Assembly: GCA_945898015.1 (NCBI GenBank)
Contig: CAMDGM010000014.1
Span: forward strand, 16,882 to 80,881
Reading direction: 5' to 3'
DNA: 64,000 bases
Source of the DNA: PVC group bacterium
GTDB lineage: Bacteria > Verrucomicrobiota > Kiritimatiellia > CAIKKV01
The first letter of the stretch is position 1. Each line of letters opens with the position of its first letter. Below the pieces are notes generated by a model, which was not told the DNA's origin, did not search any database, and saw nothing but the letters and a program-made list of their open reading frames with translations. Positions 1 to 9,682 of the stretch are shown piece by piece. A program made the position numbers and the translations under genes.

Positions 1-3000
1 ACCGAACCGGTTACCCCCCTCCTCAACAGCACCACGAAGCTCCTCGTCGACTTCATTCCTCAAGCCGGCGCGTCCAATGTCGTGGCATCCGCCTATTACC
101 GCCTGGGGGGGTCGGGTGGCTACACCTCAAATTCCATGAGCCTTCTTTCCAACTTCACCTACCGGATGGACGGAGTCATCCCGACCCAGTCGGTGGCCGG
201 CCTTCCCCTTGACTATTATTTCTCAGCCACATTCTCAGGCGCCGACCCGGTCACCCCCACCAATTATCCCGCCACCGCCACCAATGCCGTATTCAGCACC
301 ATCTTCCACTCCAGCGCCTGGACCTCCTCCTATTCGACCGTTTCTGTCGTAACCGGAAATGTCGCGCGCGCCATGCTCCTGGCCGGCGACAGTTGGTGGC
401 GCTCGGTCGCCACCTATACCAATGCGGTTAATCCCCGTTTCCGCTTCGCCGGAACCGGAGTCACCTCCCGGGCGTGGGGCGACGCTGCGCCCAGCGGAAC
501 TCGGTTGCCCGTTTACGGGGCGGCCCAAATATCGGGAGCCGATATTCTCGTGACCGGCACCGTCTCCGGCACCGTCCTCTACCAGTTTAACGACACCAAT
601 CTCCAATACAGCGCCCAGAAGGCCACGGCGGCTGACCTCTATTCCTGGCCCGCCAGTACGGGCGTCAGCACCAACGTTGAAGGCTGGGTGCTGTCCGGAC
701 GAGCGGGGCAGACCAACGGCGCGTATGACCGCTATCGCGTGTTCAACGGCCCCTTTATGGCGCTGGATGGCGGGAGCCGTTCCAACTACCTGCGTTCACC
801 GGACATGACCAATGGCATCGGCGAGGTCTCGTTTTTCTACCGGAATTGGGACACGAACGGATTAAACCCTGTCAAATTCACGGTTGAAGCATCCGCTAAC
901 GCCACGGGTGTCTGGACCGAAATCCAAGCGGTTACCAATATTATTTCTGCCGATTACAGGCTCTTCTATACGGTATTTTCCGATCCCCGGTTGTATCACT
1001 ATGTCCGGATTCGCAACAACTCCACCGCCCAGGACGACACCCTCTGTCTTGACGAAACCGTCATCTCCGAGGGCGGCGCCGATATCGCCTTCTCCAACCT
1101 GACAACCACGCCGACCGCCCCCACGGTCATGGATGACGTGACCATTTCAGTCACCTTGACACCCTTGGCGGACGCCACCAACTTGATCCCCTTTCTTTGG
1201 TATAAGATCGGGAACAGCGCGGGCGCGTATTGGGAATCCGTCGCCCTGTCAAACGTATCTAACAACCTCTATCAGGCCATGATTCCCCGCGGACCCATCA
1301 CCTCCGTCTATTACTATGTCCAGTGCAGTTACTCGGGGTTCTTTGCCCAAACCACCAGTCCGACCGAATTCCCGTACGGCGGATCCGCCAGCCCGGCCGT
1401 TTACACCAACGCGGATGGGGGTCTTTTTGAAGGATTCGAATCGTGGTCCCGAAACACGTCGGCCTTGGCCGATTACGCCACGAATGACTGGGACGTTTAC
1501 AACGCCCAATGCCGTGGCGACGGGACCACCTACTGGGCCGCACCCGGATCAACGAACAACGCTATCTGGCTTTCCCGCGGCACGAGCGGCAACCCCTCTC
1601 AGGAGTCCCAAATTATCACCCCGCTCGTCACCAATCTTTACGGCATTGTTTATCTCTCCTTTTTGGCGAGGAATTCTTTTGACTCGGCTTATGACAGCGT
1701 TGTTGACATCTACACGACCTACAGCAACGCACCCTCCACCAATTATCAGGACATCTCCACATGGACCTCGTCCACGAACTTCACCGTTCCATCCAAAGCA
1801 GTCTGGACGTCTTTCAGCGTTGAACTGACCAACAACCTGTTTCGAATCATGCTTCGTAAAAAAGGCAGCGCTTCCAGTTATCTGGGGGTCGACCGCGTCG
1901 AAATCGCCCAACGATCCTCCATGATCACCTTCTCCAACCTTGTCATAAGCCCCGGATACCCGGGGACCAACGACGCCGTGACCGTTTCCTGCAGCATTGA
2001 CTCGTATACCCCGGGCATGCCCGCTTATAATTTCCAGCCGTTCCTCTATTACCGGCAAGGGCAGGGCACCAACATGGGACCGCTCGCCATGGCCAGGGTT
2101 ACGGGCTCCCATCAATTCATCACCACGACCCCCATTCCGGGCTCCGTCGCGGTCTGGGACACGAATATCTCTTTCTACATCAAATGCAATTTTGACGGCT
2201 ACGTGCATCCCTCGGCCACCAATTACAGCCCCATGTATTCCCCTGCTGACTACAACAACTCAACGAATTCCTACACCGCCCGGTTAAAATCCTCCGACTA
2301 CGGCACCATGGACATTTTTGCCAACTCCAACACCACCGTTCTGGACCTTCTGGACGCCTACACCTGGCAAGGTGTGCTCCAGCTCGATTCCACGGCAAGC
2401 GCCATGCGATTCGACTTTGATGGGTATTCCTTCTTTACCGGGTCCGGCTTCTCTCCCTTTCCCACCAACTGGGGACAGCCTGACAACCAGTGGAAAACAA
2501 ACCTCCCCCTGGCCGATATCGCCATCGCTGGAAGAACCAATCAAATTCTTGCGGCTGGCCCGCTTGGAAAAGGACAATACGTAGCCAGGCTAAACGAACG
2601 GACTGGTGAATTCACATTCCAATCCTGTGTCGCGCAAAATTTTGAAACGTGGGGAACGTCCACAAACTACCAATACTCCTTGGACAGCGGCTTGGGCGGA
2701 TTCACCAACGACTTCAACAACTGGCCCCTCAACAGCACGCGTTCCCAAGCTGACACATTCGACTCGCCCGCCTATTGGACCAACAATGGGCTGCCAAGCA
2801 CACACGGCGTTCCCTACTACACCAACAGTTGGTATAACGGACCCGCAGGATGGGGCATCTATCAGGCGATGATGCCAACCACAATAGGCGTCGGACTGGG
2901 AGCGACCTACGGCGTACTTCTCAAGCCCTACGACGGGAAAACCAGCAAAATCATCAACGGCAATCAAGGACTGGACCCGCTTGAAGGCATCAGCACCATT

Positions 3001-5382
3001 TCGTTCTCTTATAAAGCGTTCCACACCAATGTCTATAATGGCACCAACTGGGTCCCCGTCACGCCCAACCCCATCACCCTGAATGTTTACTCATTCGCCA
3101 CAAACGATTATGAGAACGAAGCTTTATATGGTTCCCCCATTGCCACCATTACCAACATCATCACCAACTCATTCAGCACGTTCTCCCTGACCGTCAACGA
3201 CAAGGGGTATCACGGCATCGCCATTACACACGGCGGCGGCAGTTCGACCGTCGTTGTTGATTCTGTTTCATTCTCCGACTTCGCCGCCTACACCTTCGAG
3301 ACCAATGACTGGAAAGCCTCAAAAATCTGGATGCAGGCCAACAGCGGAAGAAGCGGCGCGGCGATTGAATTCGACGGCCGGCGTTTCGTCACCAACAGCG
3401 CTTACCTTCAGACGCCCGGCATGACCAACGGCATCGGCTTTCTCAACTTCTATTACAAAAGCTTCACAAACACCCAACCCGTCAGCTTCGACGTCAAGCT
3501 CTTCAAGTTTACAAGTGGTGGCGGACTCCTTGAATCCACGATCGAATCCGTGACCAACAGCACCTCGTCCTGGCTGCAATATTCAACGACGCTCTTGATT
3601 CCGCCGGACGGCTACACCAACATGTACCTCAAGATTGTCCCCACCTCCACAAATCGCCTCTTCATCGACGATGTGCGCGTGATGGGCAACGCCCCCGGTA
3701 ACTCCTGGGCCGCCAACAATGCCAAAATCACCGACGAGGACGGCCGCCGCTTCCGGAAGACCGCCATTTTCCTCAACAACGGACTGAGCGAAATCAACAC
3801 CAACGCCGGCATGTGCTACACGCAGGAATGGCCGTATGTCAAATCCCCTGAACAGACCAACGGCATCGGGGAAGTCAGCTTCTGGTATCGGAACTGGGAA
3901 AACACGGCAAGCCCGACACCGGCCCTGCTCCGGCTCCAAAAATCGGACAACACCGGGACGAACTGGACCACCTTCGCCTCGATCAGCAACATCCAAAACA
4001 AGGGCTTTGTCTACTATCGAACCAACCTGTACGACAATGACTCGCACTACGTCCGCATCATCAACGTGACCGGCCAAACCGCCCGGATCATCCTGGATGA
4101 AATCCTGGTCACGCCCCCCATGGCGGCCGACCTCAAATTGTCCAATCTCCGCATCTCCCCCGAAGTCCCCTTGTACTCGAACACGGTCCATGTCTTCGTG
4201 GACTTGAGCCAGCCCTTCCTCTACCCGTCCAACATCACACTCGAAACCGAGTACAGCGTGGCCGCCTCTTACGGCGCTTGGACCGAAACCAACACCAAAA
4301 GCATGTACATCTACTCGAACAATGTCGCGGCCGGAACATGGACCTATCGCACCATCGATCCTATTCCAACCAACGCAGCCGATCAATTCGTGCTGTATCA
4401 GGCTCGCGCCACCTTTGCCGGTTTGAACGCGGCGGGCCACACCTCTCCCAAATACAACCGTAGCTACAGCGAACCGGCGTTCTATTACCCGGTCAACACA
4501 AACGGATCTACCAATCCCTATTACATCGTGTTGTCTGTTGCAACAAATGCCGTCTGGATTAACGAAGTGGATCCGGGGTATGATGATTGCTCCACTGAAC
4601 CCGGGCCCAATTATTACGACTTTGTGGAAGTGGCTGGCCAACAATACGTCAATATCGGAAGATGGAAGATTGTGTTTTTTACCGGCAGTTCGACGAATCC
4701 GGTATTCTCCTATACGATACCCACCAACACCCTTCTTCCCAGCACAACCAACGGATTCGGCTTTTATCTGCTTGGGAAAGCCACATTACCCGTGACGCCA
4801 AATCTCGTGCTGACCAATGATATCCGTTATCCGGGTGGCGTCGCCCTTCAGCGGCCATCAGGCATGTACAGCAGCGCTATCTGCTTCGGCGATGGGTCTA
4901 ACGACGTCACCACGCTCCGTAATATCGGCTTTTATTACATCGGTCGCGATTACGCGAACTGGTACACGGATGAAGGGCCTAACAGCATTAGCATGGTGGG
5001 AACTGGATCGTATAGCACGGCCTTTTCATGGAAATCCAAAGAGGCCTACGACCCAGCACTTACCCCCGCCACACCGGGAATAAAAAACACCCAACAAACC
5101 CTGGTCGGCTCCGGCATCAGCGAAAACCTCCCCCCATCCGAGGTTCACATCGTTGGTTTCTGGTTTGAAGACCAAAAAGTCTGGATGACCGTGACCGGAA
5201 CGAACGCCTGGCTGCCAAGCCCCTGGTACACCACGAACCTTATGGTGACCAATTCGTGGACCCTTGTATCTCCCTTTATAGTCTCCGGTCTGACAAACTG
5301 GATTTACACCCTCCATTTTTCAACACCCACCAGTTATCCCACCTATTTCTTCAAAGTTAAAACCACCAATGCACCAAATTGA
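1..5382 (+). CDS. Giant secreted repeat protein with lamin-tail-like region (5' end outside window)
   Basis: The frame is open from base 1, so this is the C-terminal 1793 residues of a longer protein; the GTG at 82 is internal, not a start. The protein is rich in Thr, Asn, Ser and Tyr, with hundreds of TN pairs and almost no Lys clusters, as in cell-surface proteins. Two modules recur. One is a beta-sandwich-like module with the core TNGIGEVSFFYRNW around residues 270-285, 1140-1155 and 1285-1300, with a weaker copy near 990-1010. The other is an Ig-like module beginning with xxFSNLxxxP near residues 360, 645 and 1380. Residues about 1518-1595 (INEVDPGYDD...YDFVEV) resemble a lamin-tail domain. 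No catalytic motif was recognised. A structural, adhesive or carbohydrate-binding surface role is inferred only. The gene ends 60 bp before the glycosyltransferase. Confidence 0.85.
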   Translation, partial: TEPVTPLLNSTTKLLVDFIPQAGASNVVASAYYRLGGSGGYTSNSMSLLSNFTYRMDGVIPTQSVAGLPLDYYFSATFSGADPVTPTNYPATATNAVFSTIFHSSAWTSSYSTVSVVTGNVARAMLLAGDSWWRSVATYTNAVNPRFRFAGTGVTSRAWGDAAPSGTRLPVYGAAQISGADILVTGTVSGTVLYQFNDTNLQYSAQKATAADLYSWPASTGVSTNVEGWVLSGRAGQTNGAYDRYRVFNGPFMALDGGSRSNYLRSPDMTNGIGEVSFFYRNWDTNGLNPVKFTVEASANATGVWTEIQAVTNIISADYRLFYTVFSDPRLYHYVRIRNNSTAQDDTLCLDETVISEGGADIAFSNLTTTPTAPTVMDDVTISVTLTPLADATNLIPFLWYKIGNSAGAYWESVALSNVSNNLYQAMIPRGPITSVYYYVQCSYSGFFAQTTSPTEFPYGGSASPAVYTNADGGLFEGFESWSRNTSALADYATNDWDVYNAQCRGDGTTYWAAPGSTNNAIWLSRGTSGNPSQESQIITPLVTNLYGIVYLSFLARNSFDSAYDSVVDIYTTYSNAPSTNYQDISTWTSSTNFTVPSKAVWTSFSVELTNNLFRIMLRKKGSASSYLGVDRVEIAQRSSMITFSNLVISPGYPGTNDAVTVSCSIDSYTPGMPAYNFQPFLYYRQGQGTNMGPLAMARVTGSHQFITTTPIPGSVAVWDTNISFYIKCNFDGYVHPSATNYSPMYSPADYNNSTNSYTARLKSSDYGTMDIFANSNTTVLDLLDAYTWQGVLQLDSTASAMRFDFDGYSFFTGSGFSPFPTNWGQPDNQWKTNLPLADIAIAGRTNQILAAGPLGKGQYVARLNERTGEFTFQSCVAQNFETWGTSTNYQYSLDSGLGGFTNDFNNWPLNSTRSQADTFDSPAYWTNNGLPSTHGVPYYTNSWYNGPAGWGIYQAMMPTTIGVGLGATYGVLLKPYDGKTSKIINGNQGLDPLEGISTISFSYKAFHTNVYNGTNWVPVTPNPITLNVYSFATNDYENEALYGSPIATITNIITNSFSTFSLTVNDKGYHGIAITHGGGSSTVVVDSVSFSDFAAYTFETNDWKASKIWMQANSGRSGAAIEFDGRRFVTNSAYLQTPGMTNGIGFLNFYYKSFTNTQPVSFDVKLFKFTSGGGLLESTIESVTNSTSSWLQYSTTLLIPPDGYTNMYLKIVPTSTNRLFIDDVRVMGNAPGNSWAANNAKITDEDGRRFRKTAIFLNNGLSEINTNAGMCYTQEWPYVKSPEQTNGIGEVSFWYRNWENTASPTPALLRLQKSDNTGTNWTTFASISNIQNKGFVYYRTNLYDNDSHYVRIINVTGQTARIILDEILVTPPMAADLKLSNLRISPEVPLYSNTVHVFVDLSQPFLYPSNITLETEYSVAASYGAWTETNTKSMYIYSNNVAAGTWTYRTIDPIPTNAADQFVLYQARATFAGLNAAGHTSPKYNRSYSEPAFYYPVNTNGSTNPYYIVLSVATNAVWINEVDPGYDDCSTEPGPNYYDFVEVAGQQYVNIGRWKIVFFTGSSTNPVFSYTIPTNTLLPSTTNGFGFYLLGKATLPVTPNLVLTNDIRYPGGVALQRPSGMYSSAICFGDGSNDVTTLRNIGFYYIGRDYANWYTDEGPNSISMVGTGSYSTAFSWKSKEAYDPALTPATPGIKNTQQTLVGSGISENLPPSEVHIVGFWFEDQKVWMTVTGTNAWLPSPWYTTNLMVTNSWTLVSPFIVSGLTNWIYTLHFSTPTSYPTYFFKVKTTNAPN

Positions 5383-5442
5383 CCGCCCACCACAAAAATA
5401 TCGCGGCATCCGCCGGCCCTGGAATCCCTTAACGGAGTGTGT

Positions 5443-6423
5443 ATGATCGATGTGTCTGTCGTTGTCCCCGTCTTCAATGAGGTCGAAAGCCTGCAACTTC
5501 TGGTCGAAAAGTTATCCGCCGCTCTTTCCCGGTTGAACCGTATCTGGGAAATCGTCCTGGTCGATGACGGAAGCAAGGATGGCACCTGGGAAAAAATGAA
5601 GGCCCTGGCAGTGCAATTCAAGGGTCTTCGTGTCGTCCGGTTACGCCGCAATTTCGGCCAGACGGCGGCCATGAGCGCCGGATTTGATCACGCCCGGGGC
5701 CGGATCATTGTGACGCTGGATGCCGACCTCCAAAACGACCCGGACGACATCCCGCTGATGATCGACACCCTCGAAAAAAACGACCTCGATGTGGTCAGCG
5801 GCTGGCGGAAAAACAGGCAGGATCCGTTTATCAACCGCCGCCTCCCTTCCATGCTGGCCAACGACGTGATCAGCCGGTTCACCGGCGTCCGCCTTCACGA
5901 TTACGGCTGCACCCTCAAAGCCTATCGCCGTGAAGTCGTCCAAAACCTGGCCCTCTATGGGGAAATGCACCGATTCATTCCCGCCCTCGCCAGCTGGGTG
6001 GGCGGATCCATCGGCGAAGTGGCCGTTCAGCACCATCCCCGTCTTTTTGGCAAATCCAAATACGGCATTTCCAGGACCATCCGTGTCGTGCTGGACCTGA
6101 TCACCGTGAACTTCCTGCTCCGCTACAGCACCCGCCCCATCCAGATATTCGGCCGGATCGGCCTCTACACCCTCGCGGCGGGCCTCACCCTGATGGCGGT
6201 GATGGTCATCCCCCACTTGCTCTATCCCTTTTGGCAGGCGCCGCTGCTGACTGAACTGGTCAAACTGGCCAAACGCCCATTCTGGGTGACCACTCCATTC
6301 ATGCTCATCTTTTTCGGCATTCAATTTATCAGCATGGGCCTGCTCGCCGAACTCCAGACCCGGACGTACCACGAATCCCAGAAAAAACCAATCTACACCG
6401 TGAAGGAAATCGTCGAATCTTAA
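5443..6423 (+). CDS. Membrane-anchored family 2 glycosyltransferase (GtrB/DPM1/ArnC-like)
   Basis: The N-terminal two thirds is a GT-A fold family 2 glycosyltransferase with VVVPVFNE at the start, the nucleotide-binding DDGSKDGT and the metal-binding LDADLQNDPDDIP. Two C-terminal hydrophobic segments (about residues 238-260 and 278-305) match the GtrB/ArnC/DPM1 group, which transfers sugars from a nucleotide donor to undecaprenyl or dolichyl phosphate at the inner membrane. The length of 326 residues is normal for the family. The ATG at 5443 is preferred over the GTG at 5437 because CGGAG lies six bases upstream. The acceptor and sugar cannot be told from the sequence. The next gene begins 43 bp downstream on the same strand. 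Confidence 0.88.
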   Translation: MIDVSVVVPVFNEVESLQLLVEKLSAALSRLNRIWEIVLVDDGSKDGTWEKMKALAVQFKGLRVVRLRRNFGQTAAMSAGFDHARGRIIVTLDADLQNDPDDIPLMIDTLEKNDLDVVSGWRKNRQDPFINRRLPSMLANDVISRFTGVRLHDYGCTLKAYRREVVQNLALYGEMHRFIPALASWVGGSIGEVAVQHHPRLFGKSKYGISRTIRVVLDLITVNFLLRYSTRPIQIFGRIGLYTLAAGLTLMAVMVIPHLLYPFWQAPLLTELVKLAKRPFWVTTPFMLIFFGIQFISMGLLAELQTRTYHESQKKPIYTVKEIVES

Positions 6424-6466
6424 CCCCGTTCACCCCGCTACACCAACACACAAGGAGAATCCATTC

Positions 6467-7249
6467 ATGCATATGCGTCCGAGCAAAGTCCTGTCCAAAT
6501 TGCGCAACGGTAAAGTCGTCAACTCGTTTAAAACCAACTTGGCCAGCTCTCGTGCCGTTGAAATTGCGGCCATGATGGGCTTTGACTGTGTCTGGCTTTG
6601 CCAGGAACACACGGCCAGCGACCTGTCGGTCATCGAGCACCAGATCAACGCAGCCAAAATACACAATGTCGACACCCTCGTTCGTGTGCCCCGCGGCAGC
6701 TACAGCGACCTGATACACCCCCTGGAACTCGATGCCAGCGGGATCATGGTGCCCCACTGCATGAGCGCGGTCGACGCCAGGCAAATCGCCCGAACCACCC
6801 GCTTCCAACCCATTGGCCTCCGCCCCGTGGATGGCGGAAACGCGGACGGCGCCTTCTGCAACATGGACTTTGTCCAATACCTGAAGGAAGCCAACGAACA
6901 ACGGTTCATTATTATCCAGATCGAAGACCCCGAACCGCTGGCTGAACTGGACGCCATTGCCTCCGTGCCGGGAATCGACATGCTATTTTTCGGACCCGGA
7001 GACTTCTCCCACGCCATCGGCGTGCCCGGGCAATTCAACGACCCGCGACTTGTGGCCGCCCGGCGCAAAGTCGGCGAAGCCGCCATCAAACACGGCAAAT
7101 TCGCCGGCACCGTGGGTCTCCCCACACCCGAATTGCTCGATATCGGCTACCGTTTTTTCAACATCGGCTCCGACGTGAAAGCCCTCTCCGATCATTCCAA
7201 GGCCAACTTGTCGGCTTTTGACACGATCGTGTCCCAGGCAAAGCTCTAA
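6467..7249 (+). CDS. HpcH/HpaI aldolase family protein
   Basis: This 260-residue protein has the TIM-barrel pattern of HpcH/HpaI class II pyruvate aldolases. Visible motifs are the substrate-binding Arg in LVRVPRG, the metal-ligand Glu in IIQIEDPE and the Asp in FFGPGDFSHAIG. Family members cleave or form 4-hydroxy-2-oxo acids with pyruvate and an aldehyde, using a divalent metal. AAGGAG sits eight bases before the first ATG. A second ATG two codons in is possible. It is followed after 24 bp by the RACo-like gene, so the two are probably cotranscribed. The substrate is unknown. Confidence 0.85.
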   Translation: MHMRPSKVLSKLRNGKVVNSFKTNLASSRAVEIAAMMGFDCVWLCQEHTASDLSVIEHQINAAKIHNVDTLVRVPRGSYSDLIHPLELDASGIMVPHCMSAVDARQIARTTRFQPIGLRPVDGGNADGAFCNMDFVQYLKEANEQRFIIIQIEDPEPLAELDAIASVPGIDMLFFGPGDFSHAIGVPGQFNDPRLVAARRKVGEAAIKHGKFAGTVGLPTPELLDIGYRFFNIGSDVKALSDHSKANLSAFDTIVSQAKL

Positions 7250-7273
7250 GGCCGGCATCGAAAGACCTCCGGC

Positions 7274-9112
7274 ATGAACAAGCTCTTTTCCGTGACTTTT
7301 GAGCCCTCCGGGCGCACCGTGAAAGTGTCAACCGGCACGCCGCTGGCTTATGCCGCGTCGCGTGCCGGTTTCGCCATGAACACCCCCTGCGGCGGCGCGG
7401 GGACCTGCGGGAAATGCGTGGTTCAAATTCGTTCCGGCAATTGCCTCCCCACTCCGGAGGAAATCAAGACCTTCGATGAAAACCGCATTCGGGCAGGTTT
7501 CCGGCTTGCGTGCCAGACTCGCGTCACGGAATCGCTTGTCGTTGAAATCCCCGATTCGTCACTCCTTCAATCCGGCCAAAAGATACTGACGGCGGATACG
7601 GGAGAGCCGGTGACGGTCTCCCCCCGCATCCGGAAGACAGCCGTCACGCTCCCCGCGCCAAGCCAGGACGACGCCCGCTCTGATCTCGATCGCCTTTTAA
7701 CGGCCATCGATGCCCCTTCTCTTTCCTTGACCGCCCTGCAACACCTGCCACGGGCGCTTCGCCTCGAAGCCTATTCGGTCACCGCCGTTTCCTCGGACGG
7801 GCTCCTGCTGGACGTAGAGCCCGGGAACACCACCGCCCGGGCCTTCGGTTTGGCGTTCGACATCGGCAGCACCACGCTCGTCGGCACGCTGGTTGACCTG
7901 TTTTCCGGTCGTGATGTCGCCGTCTCCTCCCGAATCAATCCCCAGACATCCTTCGGGGACGATGTCCTGACCCGAATCCTGAAATGCCGCGAGGAATCCG
8001 AAGGCCTGGCTATACTTCGTAACGCCGTTTTAAGCGCCGTCAATGGAATTATCGACGACTTATGCGAACAGGCGGGAATCGAAAACGGCTATATTTACGA
8101 AGCGGCCTTTGCGGGTAACAGCACCATGCAGCAAATCTTCTGCGGCTGCGACCCCTCGCCTCTCGGAGAACTTCCGTTCGTCCCGGTTTTCACCGCTCCG
8201 CTTCGGCTTCGGGCCGCTGATCTCGACCTCGCCATTCACCCGGAAGGCCGTGTCTTCATCTTTCCTCAACTGGGGGGCTTTGTGGGTGGGGACACGGTTT
8301 CGGGAATAATCGCCACGAGGCTCGACCGGATCGGAAAGCCCGCGCTCCTGGTGGACATCGGGACTAACGGGGAGATCGCACTCGCTCATGACGGCCGCAT
8401 CATCGCCACCTCCGTAGCCGCAGGCCCGGCTTTCGAGGGCGCCCGCATCGTCAATGGCATGCGGGCCTCTTCCGGGGCCATCGAAAACGTGTCGATCGAC
8501 GAAACCGTGAAGATCCATATAATCGGCGAAACAAAAGCAGCGGGTATTTGCGGAACCGGCCTGATTGACGCGGCCGCCGAGTTGCTGCGAAATGGCATCC
8601 TCGACACCACCGGCCGCATGGTGGATCCGGACGAAGCGCCAGCCTGCCTGCCAGACGCCGTTCGCGCCCGAATCGTGAGCATCCACGGCGAAAATCATTT
8701 CATCCTGGCCACCCGCGAAGAGTCAGCCACAGGCGACCCCTTGCTCCTTTTCCAGAAAGACATCCGGGAACTTCAACTGGCCAATGGCGCCATCCGGGCC
8801 GGCATTCAAATTCTGCTGAAACAATTCGGACTGGCGGAGGCGGACCTGGCCGCCGTTTTACTGGCCGGCGCGTTTGGTAATTATATCCGAAAGGCCAACG
8901 CACTCCGAATCGGCATGCTCCCCGCCGTCCCCCCCGAACGGATTCATTTCGTCGGGAATGCCGCCTCCTTTGGAGCCAAACGGGCGCTTCTGGCGGATGA
9001 GGAAAAGGACTATGCCGGAACCGTAACTCGAAAATCCAGGCATGTTGACTTGTCGCTGGATCCTGAGTTCATGAACGAATTCAGCAGCGCCATGATGTTC
9101 CCGGAATCCTGA
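7274..9112 (+). CDS. RACo-like corrinoid activation protein (2Fe-2S plus ASKHA domain)
   Basis: The N-terminal 90 residues form a plant-type ferredoxin with cysteines spaced as CGGAGTCGKC and a later LACQ, enough for one 2Fe-2S cluster. The rest matches the DUF4445/ASKHA ATPase of RACo: an FDIGSTTLVGTL phosphate loop near residue 195, DIGTNGEIAL near 360, a GICGTGLIDA adenosine motif and a C-terminal LLAGAFGNYI. RACo proteins reductively reactivate the Co(II) form of corrinoid methyltransferase proteins using ATP. The length of 612 residues is typical. No corrinoid protein or obvious methyltransferase lies beside it; the URO-D-like proteins near 56-61 kb belong to a superfamily that includes corrinoid methyltransferases, but they are 45 kb away. 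Confidence 0.87.
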   Translation: MNKLFSVTFEPSGRTVKVSTGTPLAYAASRAGFAMNTPCGGAGTCGKCVVQIRSGNCLPTPEEIKTFDENRIRAGFRLACQTRVTESLVVEIPDSSLLQSGQKILTADTGEPVTVSPRIRKTAVTLPAPSQDDARSDLDRLLTAIDAPSLSLTALQHLPRALRLEAYSVTAVSSDGLLLDVEPGNTTARAFGLAFDIGSTTLVGTLVDLFSGRDVAVSSRINPQTSFGDDVLTRILKCREESEGLAILRNAVLSAVNGIIDDLCEQAGIENGYIYEAAFAGNSTMQQIFCGCDPSPLGELPFVPVFTAPLRLRAADLDLAIHPEGRVFIFPQLGGFVGGDTVSGIIATRLDRIGKPALLVDIGTNGEIALAHDGRIIATSVAAGPAFEGARIVNGMRASSGAIENVSIDETVKIHIIGETKAAGICGTGLIDAAAELLRNGILDTTGRMVDPDEAPACLPDAVRARIVSIHGENHFILATREESATGDPLLLFQKDIRELQLANGAIRAGIQILLKQFGLAEADLAAVLLAGAFGNYIRKANALRIGMLPAVPPERIHFVGNAASFGAKRALLADEEKDYAGTVTRKSRHVDLSLDPEFMNEFSSAMMFPES

Positions 9113-9132
9113 ATCCGCTTCGATCCATAAAA

Positions 9133-9161
9133 AAGGCGCCAAGGAGAATCCTTGGCGCCTT
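9133..9161 (-). terminator. Rho-independent terminator, probably serving both sides
   Basis: A perfect 12-bp stem (AAGGCGCCAAGG with CCTTGGCGCCTT) encloses a five-base loop. On the minus strand it is followed by a run of six T, so it should end the RRM-protein transcript, whose stop is 20 bp away. On the plus strand it lies 20 bp after the RACo-like gene but the T run is broken, so termination there would be weaker. Confidence 0.85.
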
Positions 9162-9180
9162 GCGTTTCCTGTCCATTATT

Positions 9181-9645
9181 CTACCGACGGCGGTTGGATC
9201 GCCGGTTCCCTCGAGGGGACTTCGCGATGTTAACCTCCAGCTCGCTGCCCTTGAAGTCCTTGCCAGCCAGCGCTTTGATGGCGGCATCCGCCTCGGACGG
9301 CGACGTCATTTCAATGAAGCCAAAACTCTTTTTCTCGCCATGCTTGGTAATCAACCGGATGTTTTGGACCTTTCCAAAACGGCCAAATTCCCGCTCCAAA
9401 TCCTCCCGGACGATCTCAAGCGACAAGTTGCCCACATAAATCTCCACCGGGCCGTCTTTTCGCGGCATCGGGGCCTGACCTTGAAAGCCGGGCCTGCGGA
9501 ATGCCGGACGCATGGCGGAAGGGGGCGACATCTTCCAGCGCCGCCCCAGCAACAGCCCCATGAAAAAGCACAGGGCGCCGCTGATCGCACAATAATACAC
9601 CAAACTCCAGTTCAACACCGTCGACTCACAACTCATACAGCTCAT
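9181..9645 (-). CDS. Membrane-anchored RRM RNA-binding protein
   Basis: Residues about 65-145 form one RNA recognition motif, with RNP2 IYVGNL and RNP1 KSFGFIEM, followed by a basic tail rich in Arg and Asn as in bacterial glycine/arginine-rich RNA-binding proteins. Unusually, about 40 residues precede it that contain a hydrophobic segment (YYCAISGALCFFMGLLLG) and a CxxC pair (SCMSCES), suggesting a single transmembrane anchor with the RRM in the cytoplasm. Typical bacterial RRM proteins are 80-120 residues and soluble. The ATG at 9645 has GGGAG ten bases upstream. It lies 37 bp downstream of rpoD on the same strand, so readthrough from the sigma gene is possible. Confidence 0.88.
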   Translation of the reverse strand: MSCMSCESTVLNWSLVYYCAISGALCFFMGLLLGRRWKMSPPSAMRPAFRRPGFQGQAPMPRKDGPVEIYVGNLSLEIVREDLEREFGRFGKVQNIRLITKHGEKKSFGFIEMTSPSEADAAIKALAGKDFKGSELEVNIAKSPRGNRRSNRRR

Positions 9646-9682
9646 TACGAATCATCTCCCTCTCTTATCAGTCACGCGGTGG

